Part shown: one piece after another, positions 1-12,100 of the stretch
How positions within the stretch are numbered: the stretch's first letter is position 1
Layout of the letters: every line of letters begins with the position of its first letter
Assembly: GCF_904849725.1 (NCBI RefSeq)
Contig: NC_058520.1
Coordinates: 539,142,083 to 539,206,082, forward strand
Origin: Hordeum vulgare subsp. vulgare
Lineage: Eukaryota; Streptophyta; Magnoliopsida; Poales; Poaceae
Length of the DNA: 64,000 bases
Reading direction: 5' to 3'
Position numbers and translations under genes: made by a program
Notes under the pieces: generated by a model
The model's input: only the letters and a program-made list of their open reading frames with translations
What the model was told of the DNA's origin: nothing
Databases searched by the model: none

Positions 1-114
1 ATGCTTATTTGTGCATCCAATGAGAAATAATTACCTATTTAGTTTCGTTGAAGTCTTTGTTTGTTTCAATAATTTATGACGATTCATCCCCTCATATTTT
101 TGTTAACTGTTCAG

Positions 115-3100
115 ATATGTTTTTACTGCAAAAGGAGAACAACCTGGCACCGGCTGAAACATGTAGTGCCTGAATGTACACAATGTAAGCTGGATGAAAA
201 CATAACGGCGGAGTCTGTTGATCCTTCAAAGATAGTGATAAGTTGGAGTATTTGGCCATCAACGAGTGAGGTTGATGCTATGCTTCATCCACCCTATTGG
301 TTGATGCTATGCTTCATCCACCCTATTTTGTGCTTCTCTGTCAGTTTCTTACATAAACTGTATCTTCAGTGCCTACAAAAATATAGCAGAGTGGATAGTA
401 GGGTTTTTAACTGGCATCATGGCAGTGTATCCTAGATAATAGCGACTGAGTGTTTACAGCTTTCTAATAGACAAGAGCTGAGAATTACAATAAAAACATG
501 GTCAGCTTATTTAGTATCGGGTTGATATGATTGTTCAATATTGTCTGATGAGGGAGTATTATAAAGCCTTAAGTGTAGTGATGCACAGGGATGCAAATTT
601 GAATTATCCGTTTTCCTTACCATAACCCGCAGCCCCACGATTCCCAATTTGAAATACAGACTGTTGAGCAGGTTGCGGGAAGCAATAACCTTATATGCTC
701 ACGTACCAACAGTCTTTTACCATATCAAGCATATGTTCTTACTTCGTATCACCAGTTTTGCACTCTCTTTGAATTTTTAACTTCTATTAGTGTATCGACA
801 ACGGAGGGCCTCTTTGGATAGGTTGGTCTGCAAACGGCATCCTCGAATATGCATTCCAAATTATTCTCTTTGTTGACTACGTTTCCTTAAATCATTAAAA
901 GAAAAAATATTCAACAATTTGTTCCATATCATTTGCTTTAATATGGTTGAGTGGATTTTATTTGATCTCTTTCTTTCTATAGGCTTTGATTATTTCTGTT
1001 GTTGTTAATGTTGCTGACGGTGTGATATGTGCTTCTTACAGGGTGCAGGTCCTGCATATGACATTGAGGTGGTTAATAGTTCCACTTCACATTTGACTCT
1101 GTATTGTTGAACACACATAACTTATCCAATTTTGTTTCTCTGTCGTATTGCCTTTGTAAAAATGTGCTGTGGATGCACTATTAATGGTTTTGTTCTTACA
1201 GTTTTTCTTTGATCTGTGTTCATTGTTGAGATTGATTCATTTACAGGAAGCCTTCCGGCGATTACCTCTCCCGTACATTGATCAAGAGTTCAATATTGAT
1301 TCTATTAAGAAAGAGGAGTTGGAAAGTGTGACAAAACCACCTCCATATGTACATTTGAAGCATAGTATCCTTTATTTGATTGCAATTTAAACTAGTGACC
1401 AGCTTCCCTTTTATATTTTTTCATTTTTATCTTTCAACTTTGGAATCTTTCATTTCCTCAATGAGCTAAGATGTATATTTCGTCAAGAAGAAATGTGATG
1501 GTGATCCCATTGAAGCTAAATGCAGCGATTGTGACCCTCCTCTGACCTGTCAAATAAGATGCTCGTGCAGGTACAAGCCAATTTAATTTCTTTGTGTATG
1601 TTTGTGGGGGATCCTTATTGTGTATATCATTGTTTTTATGAGTTGATTCTCATCAGAATTTAAAGCGCTTATAATTAGAGAATGATTTCCCAGATTATCA
1701 CACTCCAATTGAACAGCAAACTATTTTCCCATGTACTCCCTCCTTCCCAAAAAATAAGGCACGCTTTGACTTTTCTGGTCTTCATTGTAAAACTTTGACT
1801 ATGATTTTCAGTTATTGTATGTCCACTAAATTAGTGTAAATATACTTGAAAAAAAACTGTTTTGCAAGACATATGACGTTACAAGTTATATTCAATGCAT
1901 ATATTTTTATATGTATTAACGGTCAAAGTTGTGCATCAAAGACCGTGCAAAGTCAAGCGTGCCTTACATTTTGGGAAGGAGGGAGTATAGTGTAATGCTG
2001 TATCTTAGAGTTTAGAGTAATTATATTCTATAAAATGCTTCCACGCGTTCATTTTGTATAAATGCATTTGTAGTTTTTGATAGAAATTTATGATAATTCC
2101 TACAGGTCTGTGCCCATTAGCTGCTCTCAGGCTTGCAAGTGCTCAAATAAGTGCACTAACAGACCATTTTGCAGAGAGTTGATTCTCATCAGAATTTAAA
2201 GCGCTTATAATTAGAGAATGATTTTCCAGATTATTATACTCCAATTGAACAGCAAATTATTTTCCGATGTATACTGTAATGCTGTATGTTAGAGTTTAGA
2301 GTAATTATATTCTATAAAATGCTTCCATGCGTTCATTTGGTATAAATGCATTTATAAGTTTTGATAATTCCTACAGGTCGGTGTCCATTAGCTGCTCTCA
2401 GGCTTGCAAGTGCTCAAAAAAATGCACTAACAGACCATTTCGCAGAGAGAAAAAGATCGGGGTTGTTAAGGTAAGGAATTCATTGGACTTCTTTTGTTCA
2501 TGTTTTGAGAAGGCAAATAGTAATTGAAGGTTTTAACTTGCACAACTTAGAATGTTTTTTACAATGTTGACATCCTCTTTAATTTCATAACTGCTCTTCC
2601 TTCTCCCGTTTCTGTAAAGTATTTCATTTTTCTGTTTGGGGCTTCATGCGTAAACTTAATCTGGTGTGCCAATAATATAAATATATTCTTGTTTCCTTTT
2701 ATGTGTGCATCTTGTTATTAACTTTCTTTGGTAATACAGACATGATTAAGAGATTTTTGTGTGGCAAATAACTCCCTGATGGATTTTTTCTGTAGACAGA
2801 ACATTGTGGATGGGGTGCCATAGCATTGGAAACCATTGAGAAAGGTGATTTTGTGATAGAGTTTGTTGGAGAAGGTATATGAGATTCATTCTTTGATTTT
2901 CTTAATAATCTGATTGTAGTTCGCTTAAACCCCTACTTCTACAGGAGAATATGACTTGTGATTACCTTCCTAATGATTTTGTTTGCGTTATTCTGCTATT
3001 GTGCCGAACATATTGCTGTTAACTTGAGTTCATGTCTGTTAAATTCAAAAGCTAGTTTCATTTCTAGAATAGATACTACAAAAAATAATGATTGGTGCTC

Positions 3101-4667
3101 ACCTCGGTATACTCTTCATTTTTTAGATCATATACTATTTTATAATTATTTAATGCCCCATTTCAGTTATAGATGGCGCGAGATTTGAAGAGAGGCTTCA
3201 AGACATGAAACGGCGTCGAGATCAAAATTTCTACATGTGTAAAGTCAACAACAACTTTATAATAGATGCGACATTCAGAGGAAATGATTGTCGCTTTTTT
3301 AACCACAGCTGCAGACCTAACTGTCAGTTGGATAATTGGTAAATGTCTTATCTGCGGAAGCTTGCTGTATGGAATTTTTTAACCTGTGGGTTTGTTGATT
3401 TAGTGGTTTACTGTTTGTTTATTCTCTAAAAGTGATTTTTGTGGCTTAACTGAGTTGTTTTTCGCCAGGCAAGTTAATGGCAAGACAAGGCTAGGTGTGT
3501 TTTCTTTACAGGGTATACAGGTGGGTGAGCCATTGACCTACAATTACAGGTACATGAAAGACTCAATCAGCCTAGCACTTTATATACCGTTCTTCTGTTA
3601 TGTACTACTCACATTGACGTTTGGTATAATTTATATGCATTCTACAACCACCAAATCGTTTATGACGTTAATTTGCGTACATATGCTTAGCTGGATATCC
3701 TGACTAAATCATACTATCATTTTGCCTTTTCTGGTGCTGCACTGTAATAAGAAAATTCTGGGTTCCATTTTATGTTTCACAGTTTCAGAATTTGCACTTC
3801 ATTTTCCTGGCTTTACATTAGTCAATACAAACTGACACCATAGATAAATAAAAATAAAATCCTAGTGATAATACTAGGTTTACCTGGAAAGGATATGTCA
3901 GCAGTGGTGATGCTAGATACAATACTCCACGGTGTCAATTTTCAACCTTCCTGAAATCTTTCAAACTTAAAGTATTCTGATGCAATATAAGAACATATCG
4001 GCGATTTGCATGTGGCACCGCCACTGTATATTGATATTAATTCTCCAGAGGCATCAAGTCATAATTGTTATTATAGTTTTAAGTTCTTGTCTTTTTTACA
4101 GAATTTCGTAACACAATATAGTCTACCCCAACTTGTTTGGGACAAAAGGCTTTGTTGTTGTTTACTCCCTCCGTCCCATAATATAAGAACGTTTTTGAAG
4201 CTAAAACAGCTTCGAAAACATTCTTATATTATAGGATATATTATAGGACGGAGGGAGTATTTCTTAACACAATAATGGTTGATTACTTGTTGAAAACAAG
4301 CTTAGGGTTGAGACATAATCACGATCGTACTCAGGCATAGTTTAGTGTGAAATGGTAAATGACAGACAGATTAACCGCCCTGGATTCTGGATTTATCTTT
4401 GACATATAGCACTGAACCTGAGTAAAATATTTAGCATTGCGGAAGCACTAATTTTTTTCCCTCCATATATTGCTTCACTTGGAAAATTAGTGTTGCAAAT
4501 ACACAGAAGAGATGCTCTAGTTACCTCACGATAGATGTTTTATGATGTACTCTATCATCTCAGTTTTTTCTATTTTTGTTTTTGGTCCATCTTGTAGCTT
4601 CGAACAACATTTTGGTCCACAGACGGAATGTTTCTGTGGTGCTGAAAACTGCCGAGGGAAGCTGTGA
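115..4667 (+). CDS. ASHR3-like: ASHR3-like SET-domain histone-lysine methyltransferase, 3' part
   Basis: Multi-exon gene, cut at its 5' end by the window edge. Exons supported by reading frame and GT/AG sites: 1247-1364, 1471-1570, 2377-2470, 2796-2874, 3167-3338, 3469-3549 and 4598-4667 (TGA 4665-4667); all phases agree. Upstream, 1042-1068 is a possible small exon and 115-265 a possible Cys-rich exon (CFYC, CTQC), both tentative. The protein has a Cys-rich AWS domain (CSDC, CSC, NRPF), then SET with HCGWG, EFVGEV, the FNHSC cofactor-binding motif and GEPLTYNY, and ends in a post-SET zinc motif CFCGAENC. Order and wording match plant ASHR3/SDG4, a nuclear class II enzyme linked to H3K36 methylation. 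The key SET residues look intact, so the enzyme may be active (inference). A second, truncated copy of the AWS exon lies at 2106-2175. The gene converges on the ERD15-like gene. Family assignment is firm; the 5' exons are not. Confidence 0.86.
266..1041 (+). other. Intron-like sequence upstream of the AWS/SET exons
   Basis: AT-rich sequence between the tentative Cys-rich exon and the tentative 27 bp exon at 1042-1068. Apart from the 29 bp repeat I see no gene, RNA or element signature here. Confidence 0.5.
271..328 (+). repeat. Two-copy 29 bp tandem repeat
   Basis: GTTGATGCTATGCTTCATCC followed by ACCCTATTG occurs twice head to tail, just after the possible donor GTGAGG at 266. It lies in putative intron sequence. 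Confidence 0.85.
1640..2446 (+). repeat. Intragenic tandem duplication of the AWS exon and its upstream intron
   Basis: Unit 1 (1640-2175) and unit 2 (2176-about 2446) both start with GAGTTGATTCTCATCAG and both end inside the AWS exon at CGCAGAGA/TGCAGAGA. Without the MITE in unit 1 they are roughly 285 and 271 bp long and differ at scattered sites and small indels. Unit 1 contains a truncated exon (2106-2175) with a good acceptor but no donor. Unit 2 carries the complete exon 2377-2470 with a GTAAGG donor. The gene should therefore splice 1570 to 2377 and skip the first copy. Confidence 0.9.
1736..1985. mobile_element. Stowaway-type MITE in the methyltransferase intron
   Basis: A 250 bp element with inverted termini CTCCCTCCTTCCCAAAA... 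and its complement, flanked by TA on both sides (1734-1735, 1986-1987), as expected for Tc1/mariner-derived Stowaway elements. The duplicated copy of this intron (near 2270) shows the unoccupied site ATGTATACTGTAATG. Confidence 0.9.
4165..4257. mobile_element. Stowaway-type MITE, 93 bp foldback
   Basis: Inverted termini CTCCCTCCGTCCCATAATAT and complement, flanked by TA (4163-4164, 4258-4259). Nearly the whole element folds into one hairpin. It lies in the last intron of the methyltransferase gene and is non-coding. Confidence 0.92.
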
Positions 4668-5294
4668 TAGGTAAAAAGAATGACTGTCCAAGAGGAGGTA
4701 CATAGCAGCTCTAACCGAGGGAAGCTGTGGCTCAATGCAAAAGTACATAGAAGGAACTGGAATGTATAGCGAAGATTGATTGAGCAGCGTACCCACTCTT
4801 CTTTCAAGTGTGCAGATTTTACTCCGTAACAAGTGTGAATATAGCAGTAGTAGTATAACACTCTTTAGCTAGTTCTTATCACAAGTAGTGTAGTAATTCA
4901 GTTTAGTCATTCTGGATTGCAAAGTTGAATCTCTGCTTTTCTCCATCAGAAATGTATACGCAGCATTGTGGTTCATGATCCATCTTTCAACGTTTAAAAG
5001 ATCACAGCGCCAAAGATGAGGCGACGAAAAATGGAGAACCATTTGCACTGAATAGCCATTGTATCACTGCATCTTATTACAGACTACACCATTTACAGAC
5101 AACTGTACATACGCAGCGCAATTGACCTTCGCCCGATCTTTGGCTGAAAACTCAAACTACAACGACACAACAAGATTATCCGGAGCAGGAGAGCTCGCAG
5201 AACAACTAGGATTACTATTTTTTTCTAGTATATTTTCCTCATTTATGCCAAGATCTCGGTGGATGGACACGGAGCGACGAGATTCGCCGGTCCC
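4668..5294. other. Intergenic space holding two convergent 3' UTRs
   Basis: Downstream of the methyltransferase stop (+) and of the ERD15-like stop (-). There is no further coding potential. The 16 bp around the methyltransferase stop (CCGAGGGAAGCTGTG, 4653-4667) recurs at 4717-4731, a small local duplication. Transcripts from the two sides would run towards each other. Confidence 0.6.
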
Positions 5295-5857
5295 TTAGCG
5301 AGGCTGCTGGATGGTGCGGGGGCTGAACCTGCCGCCGCCGCCGAGGACCTTAGCAGGCGCCTTCTCCGCGTACTTCGGGACCTCCGGCGGCGAGGCGACG
5401 TGCGCCCGCCACCACTTCTCGATCCCCCAGGGCGCCACCTCGCCCCCACTCTTCTTGACGGCGGCTTCTTCCTTCCTCCCCTCTCCCTCTGCTGAGAACC
5501 ACGGTGGCAGGTTTAACAACAAGGCCAACAACCGTGAAGAAAAGGGTGCAGAGAAGTAGTAGATCTGGGCCGGTCTGGTCACGTACCGTTGCGCGGCAGC
5601 GCCGGAGGAGGGAAGAAGGCGTCGCCGTCGTCCGGGCACTCGTCGGCGTCCAGAAGACCCATGTCGCCGTAGTCGCGGAGCCAGCTGTCGCGGAAGGACG
5701 GCGAGGAGGCGACGAGGCGCCACCACTCGGGGGAGAAGTCCTCGACCTCCGCCGACGCCGCAGCCTCCACGGGGGCGGGGCGGCACCAGCTCCCCGGCAC
5801 GAAGGGCTCCGCCCACGGGTTCAGCCTCCCGCCGTTGCTGCCGGTCACCACCTCCAT
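5295..5857 (-). CDS. ERD15-like: ERD15/CID-type PAM2 protein
   Basis: Two exons on the - strand: 5857-5587 and 5488-5295, with a 98 bp intron (donor GTACGT, acceptor CAG, phase 1 on both sides). They encode 154 residues, close to the length of Arabidopsis ERD15. Residues about 11-21 hold a PAM2 motif ([10 protein letters not shown]), which in this family binds the MLLE domain of poly(A)-binding protein. Residues about 37-60 hold the second conserved block ([12 protein letters not shown]... FRDSWL) that defines ERD15/CID1-2 proteins. The C-terminus is Lys/Arg-rich and ends in [10 protein letters not shown], as in grass homologues. Known family members are small stress-responsive proteins that affect ABA signalling. 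Start choice: the ATG at 5857 is in a good CCATGG context and begins the conserved N-terminus. No damage is visible. The gene converges on the methyltransferase gene. Confidence 0.9.
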
Positions 5858-6242
5858 GGTTGCCTGTAGTGCTGTATCGGTTCCTCCTCTTCTTGCCCTC
5901 TCGGTTTCGAGCTCACTGGAGTGCTGCTGCGGTGTGGACTGGTGGAGTGGGATGGGATGGGATGGGAATGGACGGTGACAGACAGGTACGGCGTGGGGTG
6001 ATCACGATATTATAGTGCGCTTCTTGGATCTTTTCTCTTGGCTGGCCGGTCTTATCCGTTGTGGCGTTCTTATCCGTTGCGGTGGCTATTACCACGGGAT
6101 GCGATGGGTATGGCACGCTGTTTTCCTATCGGCCGTGCTGGTCCCCAACCCCAAGGATCGCATTATTTCCGTGCGCCATACCGTATCAAAGTAATGATCT
6201 AAACGTTTTTATATTAATTTACGAAGGGAGTATATGAGATAT
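5858..6242 (-). promoter_or_regulatory. ERD15-like 5' leader and promoter, with a MITE remnant
   Basis: Sequence upstream of the - strand start. A TATA-like CTATAATAT lies at about 6008-6017 (-), roughly 150 bases from the ATG. At about 6194-6234 the sequence AAACGTTTTTATATTAATTT plus ACGAAGGGAGTA looks like the end of a truncated Stowaway MITE. No ABRE was recognised. Confidence 0.4.
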
Positions 6243-7314
6243 TTAGGACGTGTTTGGTTCCCGCATCGAGCTTAACCAGATCCGCACAGGAAGGAAGATG
6301 CTTGTTTGATTTCCTGGTTTCACTGTTATGTCTGCATCGCACGCTTCTCAAAGCATGGCTCGCTGGAAACGTTCGGATCGACAGTTTCTCGCGAGCCAGG
6401 CTGAGCGGCGTGAGGTCGCACGGGCGGGTGCGACGCGAGGGCGAGGGGGATGGCACGAGATGGGAAATCTGGCACGCCATCCCGGCGCCAAATTAGCCTC
6501 ACCCCTCTTTCTATCCGCTCACCCATAACCACTTTCTTCCCTACTGCCTCACCACCGGCGGCGACTGCGATTTCAGATATGCGCTAGAGGCGGCGGCGGC
6601 GGAAAAGGCACCGACGTTTGCGACGGATCTGGTGCTCCCCTTGCTGTTGGCCATGCCCCCCCCCTACGTCGTCCTCGTCTCCGATGTCGGTAAGCAACAC
6701 CCCCTCCCTCCTTTGTTAGGTCGGTGGTTAGGTCGTTAGGCAAGGTGTAAGATCGATTTCCCACTGAACGAACCATCGATGTCGACTAGGTTATGGACGC
6801 ACGGATGAGTCTGATATTTCAGGCAGCAACACTGATAAGTGTGATTGAGGCATGGGTCATGTTCATGCACCAGAGAGTTGTTCGTCGTGTTGGGAGACCT
6901 TTGATCCGCTATGGTCCAATGTTTATCCGGGATCAAGAGAGGATCCAAAATCTGAACTACATCTGCAACGGCAATGACGTCGAGGCTCTCTGGATGCTTC
7001 GAATGAAAAGAGCACCATTTGCCAGGCTTGTCGAGACCTTCAGGATCAGGGGGCTGCTACAAGATAACATCAACACTTGTGTGGAAGAGCAAGTGGCAAT
7101 GTTCCTCCATGTTGTTGGCCATAAATAAAGGTTCAGGGTCATTCATAACACTTTCAGGAGATCAATGGAGACCATCTCTAGGTACTTCAAGTAGGTGCTT
7201 TTTGTTGTTGGGGAGCTTAGAGGAGAGATGATTAGGAGACCATCTGGCCGGACTCCACCCAAGATTTGAGGAAGCCCAAGATGGTATCCATACTTCAAGG
7301 TGAGCATTGAAAAT

Positions 7315-9134
7315 TGTTGGGGAACGTCGCATGGGAAACAAAAATTTTCCTACGCGCACGAAGACCTATCATGGTGATGTCCATCTACGAGAGGGGATGA
7401 GTGATCTACGTACCCTTGTAGATCGTACAACAGAAGCGTTAGTGAACGCGGTTGATGTAGTGGAACGTCCTCACATCCCTCGATCCGCCCCGCGAACAAT
7501 CCCGCGATCAGTCCCACGATCTAGTACCGAACGGACGGCACCTCCGCGTTCAGCACACGTACAGCTCGACGATGATCTCGGCCTTCTTGATCCAGCAAGA
7601 GAGACGGAGAGGTAGAAGAGTTCTCCGGCAGCGTGACGGCGCTCCGGAGGTTGGTGATGACCTTGTCTCAGCAGGGCTCCGCCCGAGCTCCGCAGAAACG
7701 CGATCTAGAGGAAAAACCGTGGAGGTATGTGGTCGGGCTGCCGTGGAAAAGTCGTCTCAAATCAGCCCTAAAACCTCCGTATATATAGGTGGGAGGGAGG
7801 GGACCTTGCCTTGGGGCTCAAGGAGCCCCAAGGGGGTCGGCCGAGTCCAAGGGGGAGGACTCTCCCCCCCCCAAACCGAGTTGGACTAGGTTTGGTGGGA
7901 GGGAGTCCCCCTTCCTTCCCACCTCCTCCTTTTTTTTTTCTTTCTCTCTTGATTTTCTTCTCCTTGGCGCATAGAGCCTTTTGGGCTGTCCCACCAGCCC
8001 ACTAAGGGCTGGTGTGCCACCCTCAAGGCCTATGGGCTTCCCCGGGGTGGGTTGCCCCCCCGGTGAACTCCCGGAACCCATTCGTCATTCCCGGTACATT
8101 CCCAGTAACTCCGAAAACCTTCCGGTAATCAAATGAGGTCATCCTATATATCAATCTTCGTTTCCGGACCATTCCGGAAACCCTCGTGACGTCCGTGATC
8201 TCATCTGGGACTCCGAACAACATTCGGTAACCAACCATATAACTCAAATACGCATAAAACAACGTCGAACCTTAAGTGTGCAGACCCTGCGGGTTCGAGA
8301 ACTATGTAGATATGACCCGAGAGACTCCTCGGTCAATATCCAATAGCGGGACCTGGATGCCCATATTGGATCCTACATATTCTATGAAGATCTTATCGTT
8401 TGAACCTCAGTGCCAAGGATTCATATAATCCCGTATGTCATTCCCTTTGTCCTTCGGTATGTTACTTGCCCAAGATTCGATCGTCAGTATCCGCATACCT
8501 ATTTCAATCTCGTTTACCGGCAAGTCTCTTTACTCGTTCCGTAATACAAGATCCCGTAACTTACACTAAGTCACATTGCTTGCAAGGCTTGTGTGTGATG
8601 TTGTATTACCGAGTGGGCCCCGAGATACCTCTCCGTCACACGGAGCGACAAATCCCAGTCTCGATCCATACTAACTCAACGAACACCTTCGGAGATACCT
8701 GTAGAGCATCTTTATAGTCACCCAGTTACGTTGCGAGGTTTGATACACACAAAGCATTCCTCCGGTGTCCGTGAGTTATATGATCTCATGGTCATAGGAA
8801 CAAATACTTGACACGCAGAAAACAGTAGCAACAAAATGACACGATCAACATGCTACGTCTATTTAGTTTGGGTCTAGTCCATCACATGATTCTCCTAATG
8901 ATGTGATCCCGTTATCAAGTGACAACACTTGCCTATGGCCAGGAAACCTTGACCATCTTTGATCAACGAGCTAGTCAACTAGAGGCTTACTAGGGACAGT
9001 GTTTTGTCTATGTACCCACACAAGTATTGTGTTCCCAATCAATACAATTATAACATGGATAATAAACGATTATCATGAACTAAGAAATATAATAATAACT
9101 AATTTATTATTGCCTCTAGGGCATATTTCCAACA
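7315..9134 (-). repeat. Angela-like LTR (3' LTR of the - strand element)
   Basis: 1820 bp. It starts TGTTGGGGAACGTCGC and ends ATATTTCCAACA in + strand terms, and is nearly identical to 14125-15941. It contains a TATATATA copy at 7780-7787. Confidence 0.93.
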
Positions 9135-9145
9135 GTCTCCCACTT
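9135..9145 (-). other. Polypurine tract of the Angela-like element
   Basis: On the - strand, AAGTGGGAGAC directly precedes the 3' LTR (TGTTGG). This is the copia second-strand primer. Confidence 0.7.
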
Positions 9146-12100
9146 GCACTAGAGTCAATAATCTAGTTCACATCACCATGTGATTCCAACGAATCCAACA
9201 CCCATATAGTTATGGGGTCTGATCACGTCTTGCTCGTGAGAGAGGTTTTAGTCAACGGTTCTGAAACTTTCAGATCCGTGCGTTCTTTACAAATATTTAT
9301 GTCATCTTATAGATGTTGCTACTACGTGCTATTCGGAAATGCTCCAAATATCTACTCTACTATACGAGTCCGTTTCACTACTCATAGTTATTCGGATTAG
9401 TGTCAAAGCTTGCATCGACGTAACCCTTTACGATGAACTCTTTAACCACCTCCATAATCGAGAAAAATTCCTTAGTCCATTAGTTACTAAGGACAAATTT
9501 TGACCGCTGCTAGTGATTCAATCATGGATCACTCTCTGTACCTCTCAACATACTTTGAGTCAAGGCACACATCAGGCGCGGTACACAGCATGGCATACTT
9601 TTAGATTCTACAGCTAAGGCATAGAAGACGACCTTCGTCTATTCTCTTTATTCTGCCGTGGTCGGGTTTTGAGTCTTACTCAAATTCACACCTTACAACG
9701 CAACCAAGAACTCCTTCTTTACTGATCTATTTTGAACTCCTCCAAAAACTTGTCAAGGCATGCATCTTGTTGAAACTTCTATTAAGCGCTTTTGATCTAT
9801 CTCCATAGATCTTTGATGCTCAACGTTCAAGTAGCGCAATCCTTTGAAAAACTCCTTTCAAACAACCTTGTATGCTTTACAGAAATTCTACATTACTTCT
9901 GATCCACAATATGTCAACCACATATACTTATCAGAAATTCTATAGTGCTCCCACTCACTTCTTTGGAAATACAAGTTTCTCATAAACCTTGTACAAACCC
10001 AAAATCTTTGATCATCTCATCAAAGTATATATATTCCAACTCCGAGATGCTTGCACCAGTCCATTGAAGGATCGCTGGAGCTTGCATACTTGCTAGTATC
10101 TTTAGGATCGACAAAACCTCCTGGTTGTATCACATACAATGTTTGCTCAAGGAAACCGTCGAGGAAACAATGTTTTGACATCCTACGTGCAATATTTCAT
10201 AAATAATGCATCAACAACTAACATAATTCTAACAGACCTTTAGCATCGCTACGAGTGAGAAAGTCTCATCATAGTCAACTGTTTGATCTTGTCGAAAACA
10301 TCTTTGCGACAAGTCGAGCTTTTCTTAATAGTGACTTATCACCATCATCTGTCTTCTTTTAAAGATCCATTTTTTACTCAATAGTCCTATGACCATCAAG
10401 TAGTTCTACCAAAGTCTACACTTTGTTTTCACACATGGATCCTCTCTCGGATTTCATGGCTTCCAACCATTTGTCGGAATCTGGGCCCACCATCGCTTTC
10501 TCCATAACTCGTAGGTTCACTGTTGCTCAACAACATGACCTCCAAGATAGGGTTACCGTACTACTCTGCAGCAGTACGCGACCTTGTCGACCTACGAGGT
10601 TTGTAGTAACTTGATTCGAAGCTCAATGATCATCATCATCAGCTTCCACTTCAATTGGTGTAGGCGCCACATGAACAACTTCCTGCGCCCTGCTACACAC
10701 TGGTTGAAGTGATGGTTCAATAACCTCATCAAGTTCTACTACCCTCCCACTCAATTATTTTGAGAGAAACCTTTCCTCGAGAAAGGATCCGTTTCTAGAA
10801 ATAAACACTTTGCTTTCGGATCTGAGATAGGAGATGTACCCAACTGCTTTGGATATCCTATGAAGATGCATTTATCCGCTTTGGGTTCGAGCTTATCAGA
10901 CTGAAACTTTTTCACATAAGTGTCGAAACCCCAAACTTTGAAGAAACGACAGTTTAGATTTCTCTAAACCTCAGTCTATACTGTGTCATCTCAACGGAAA
11001 TACGCGGTGCCCTATTTAAAGTGAGCGCGGTTGTCTCTAATGCATAACCCATAAACGATAGTGGTAATTCGATAAGAGACATCATAGTATGCACCATACC
11101 AAATAGTGCGTGGCTATGACGTTCAGACACATCATCACACTATGATGTTCCACGTGGCATGAACTGCGAAACAATTTCCACATTGTCTTAACTGTGTACC
11201 AAAACTCGTAACTCAGATATTCATTTCCATGATCATATCGTAGACAGTTTATCCTCTTGTTACGACGAACTTCACTCTGAAACGGAATTGAACTTTTCAA
11301 CATTTCAGACTTGTGATTCATTAAGTAAATATTCCAGTATCTACTCAAATCGTCAGTGAAGTAAGAACATAATGATATCCACTGCATGCCTCAGCAACCA
11401 TTGGACTGCATACATCAAAATGTATCACTTCCAACAAGTTACTATCTTATTTCATCTTAATGAAAACAAGGCCTTGCTCATGTGGTATGATTTGCATGTC
11501 ACTAGTGATTCGAAATCAGGTGAGTACAAAGATCCATCAGCATGGAGCCTCTTCATGCAATTTATACTAACATGACTCAAGCGGCAGTGCCACAAGTAAG
11601 TGGTACTATCATCATCAACTCGTATCTTTTGGCACCAATATCATGAACATGTGTAACACTACGATCGAGATTCAATAAACCATTGAAGGTGATTATTCAA
11701 GAAAATAGAGTAACCATTATTCTCTTTAAATGAATAATCGTATTGCAATAAACACGATCCAATCATGTTCATGCTTAACGCAAGCACCAAATAACAATTA
11801 TTTAGGTTTAACACCAATCCCGATGGTAGAGGGAGCGTGCGACGTTTGATCATATCAACCTTGGAAACACTTCCAACACGTATCGTCACCTTGCCTTTAG
11901 CTAGTCTCCGTTTATGCCGTAGCTTACATTTCGTGTTACTAATCACTTAGCAACCGAACCGGTATCCAATACCCACATGCTACTAGGAGTACTAGTAAAG
12001 TACACATCAACATCATGTATATCAAATACACTTCTTTCGACTTTTGCCAGCCTTCTTATCTACCAAGTATCTAGAGTTGCTCCGCCTTAGTGACTGTTCC

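Noticed and set aside
4526..4861. 111-codon - strand frame over the last methyltransferase exon
   Set aside because: Antisense shadow of the post-SET exon and its 3' UTR.
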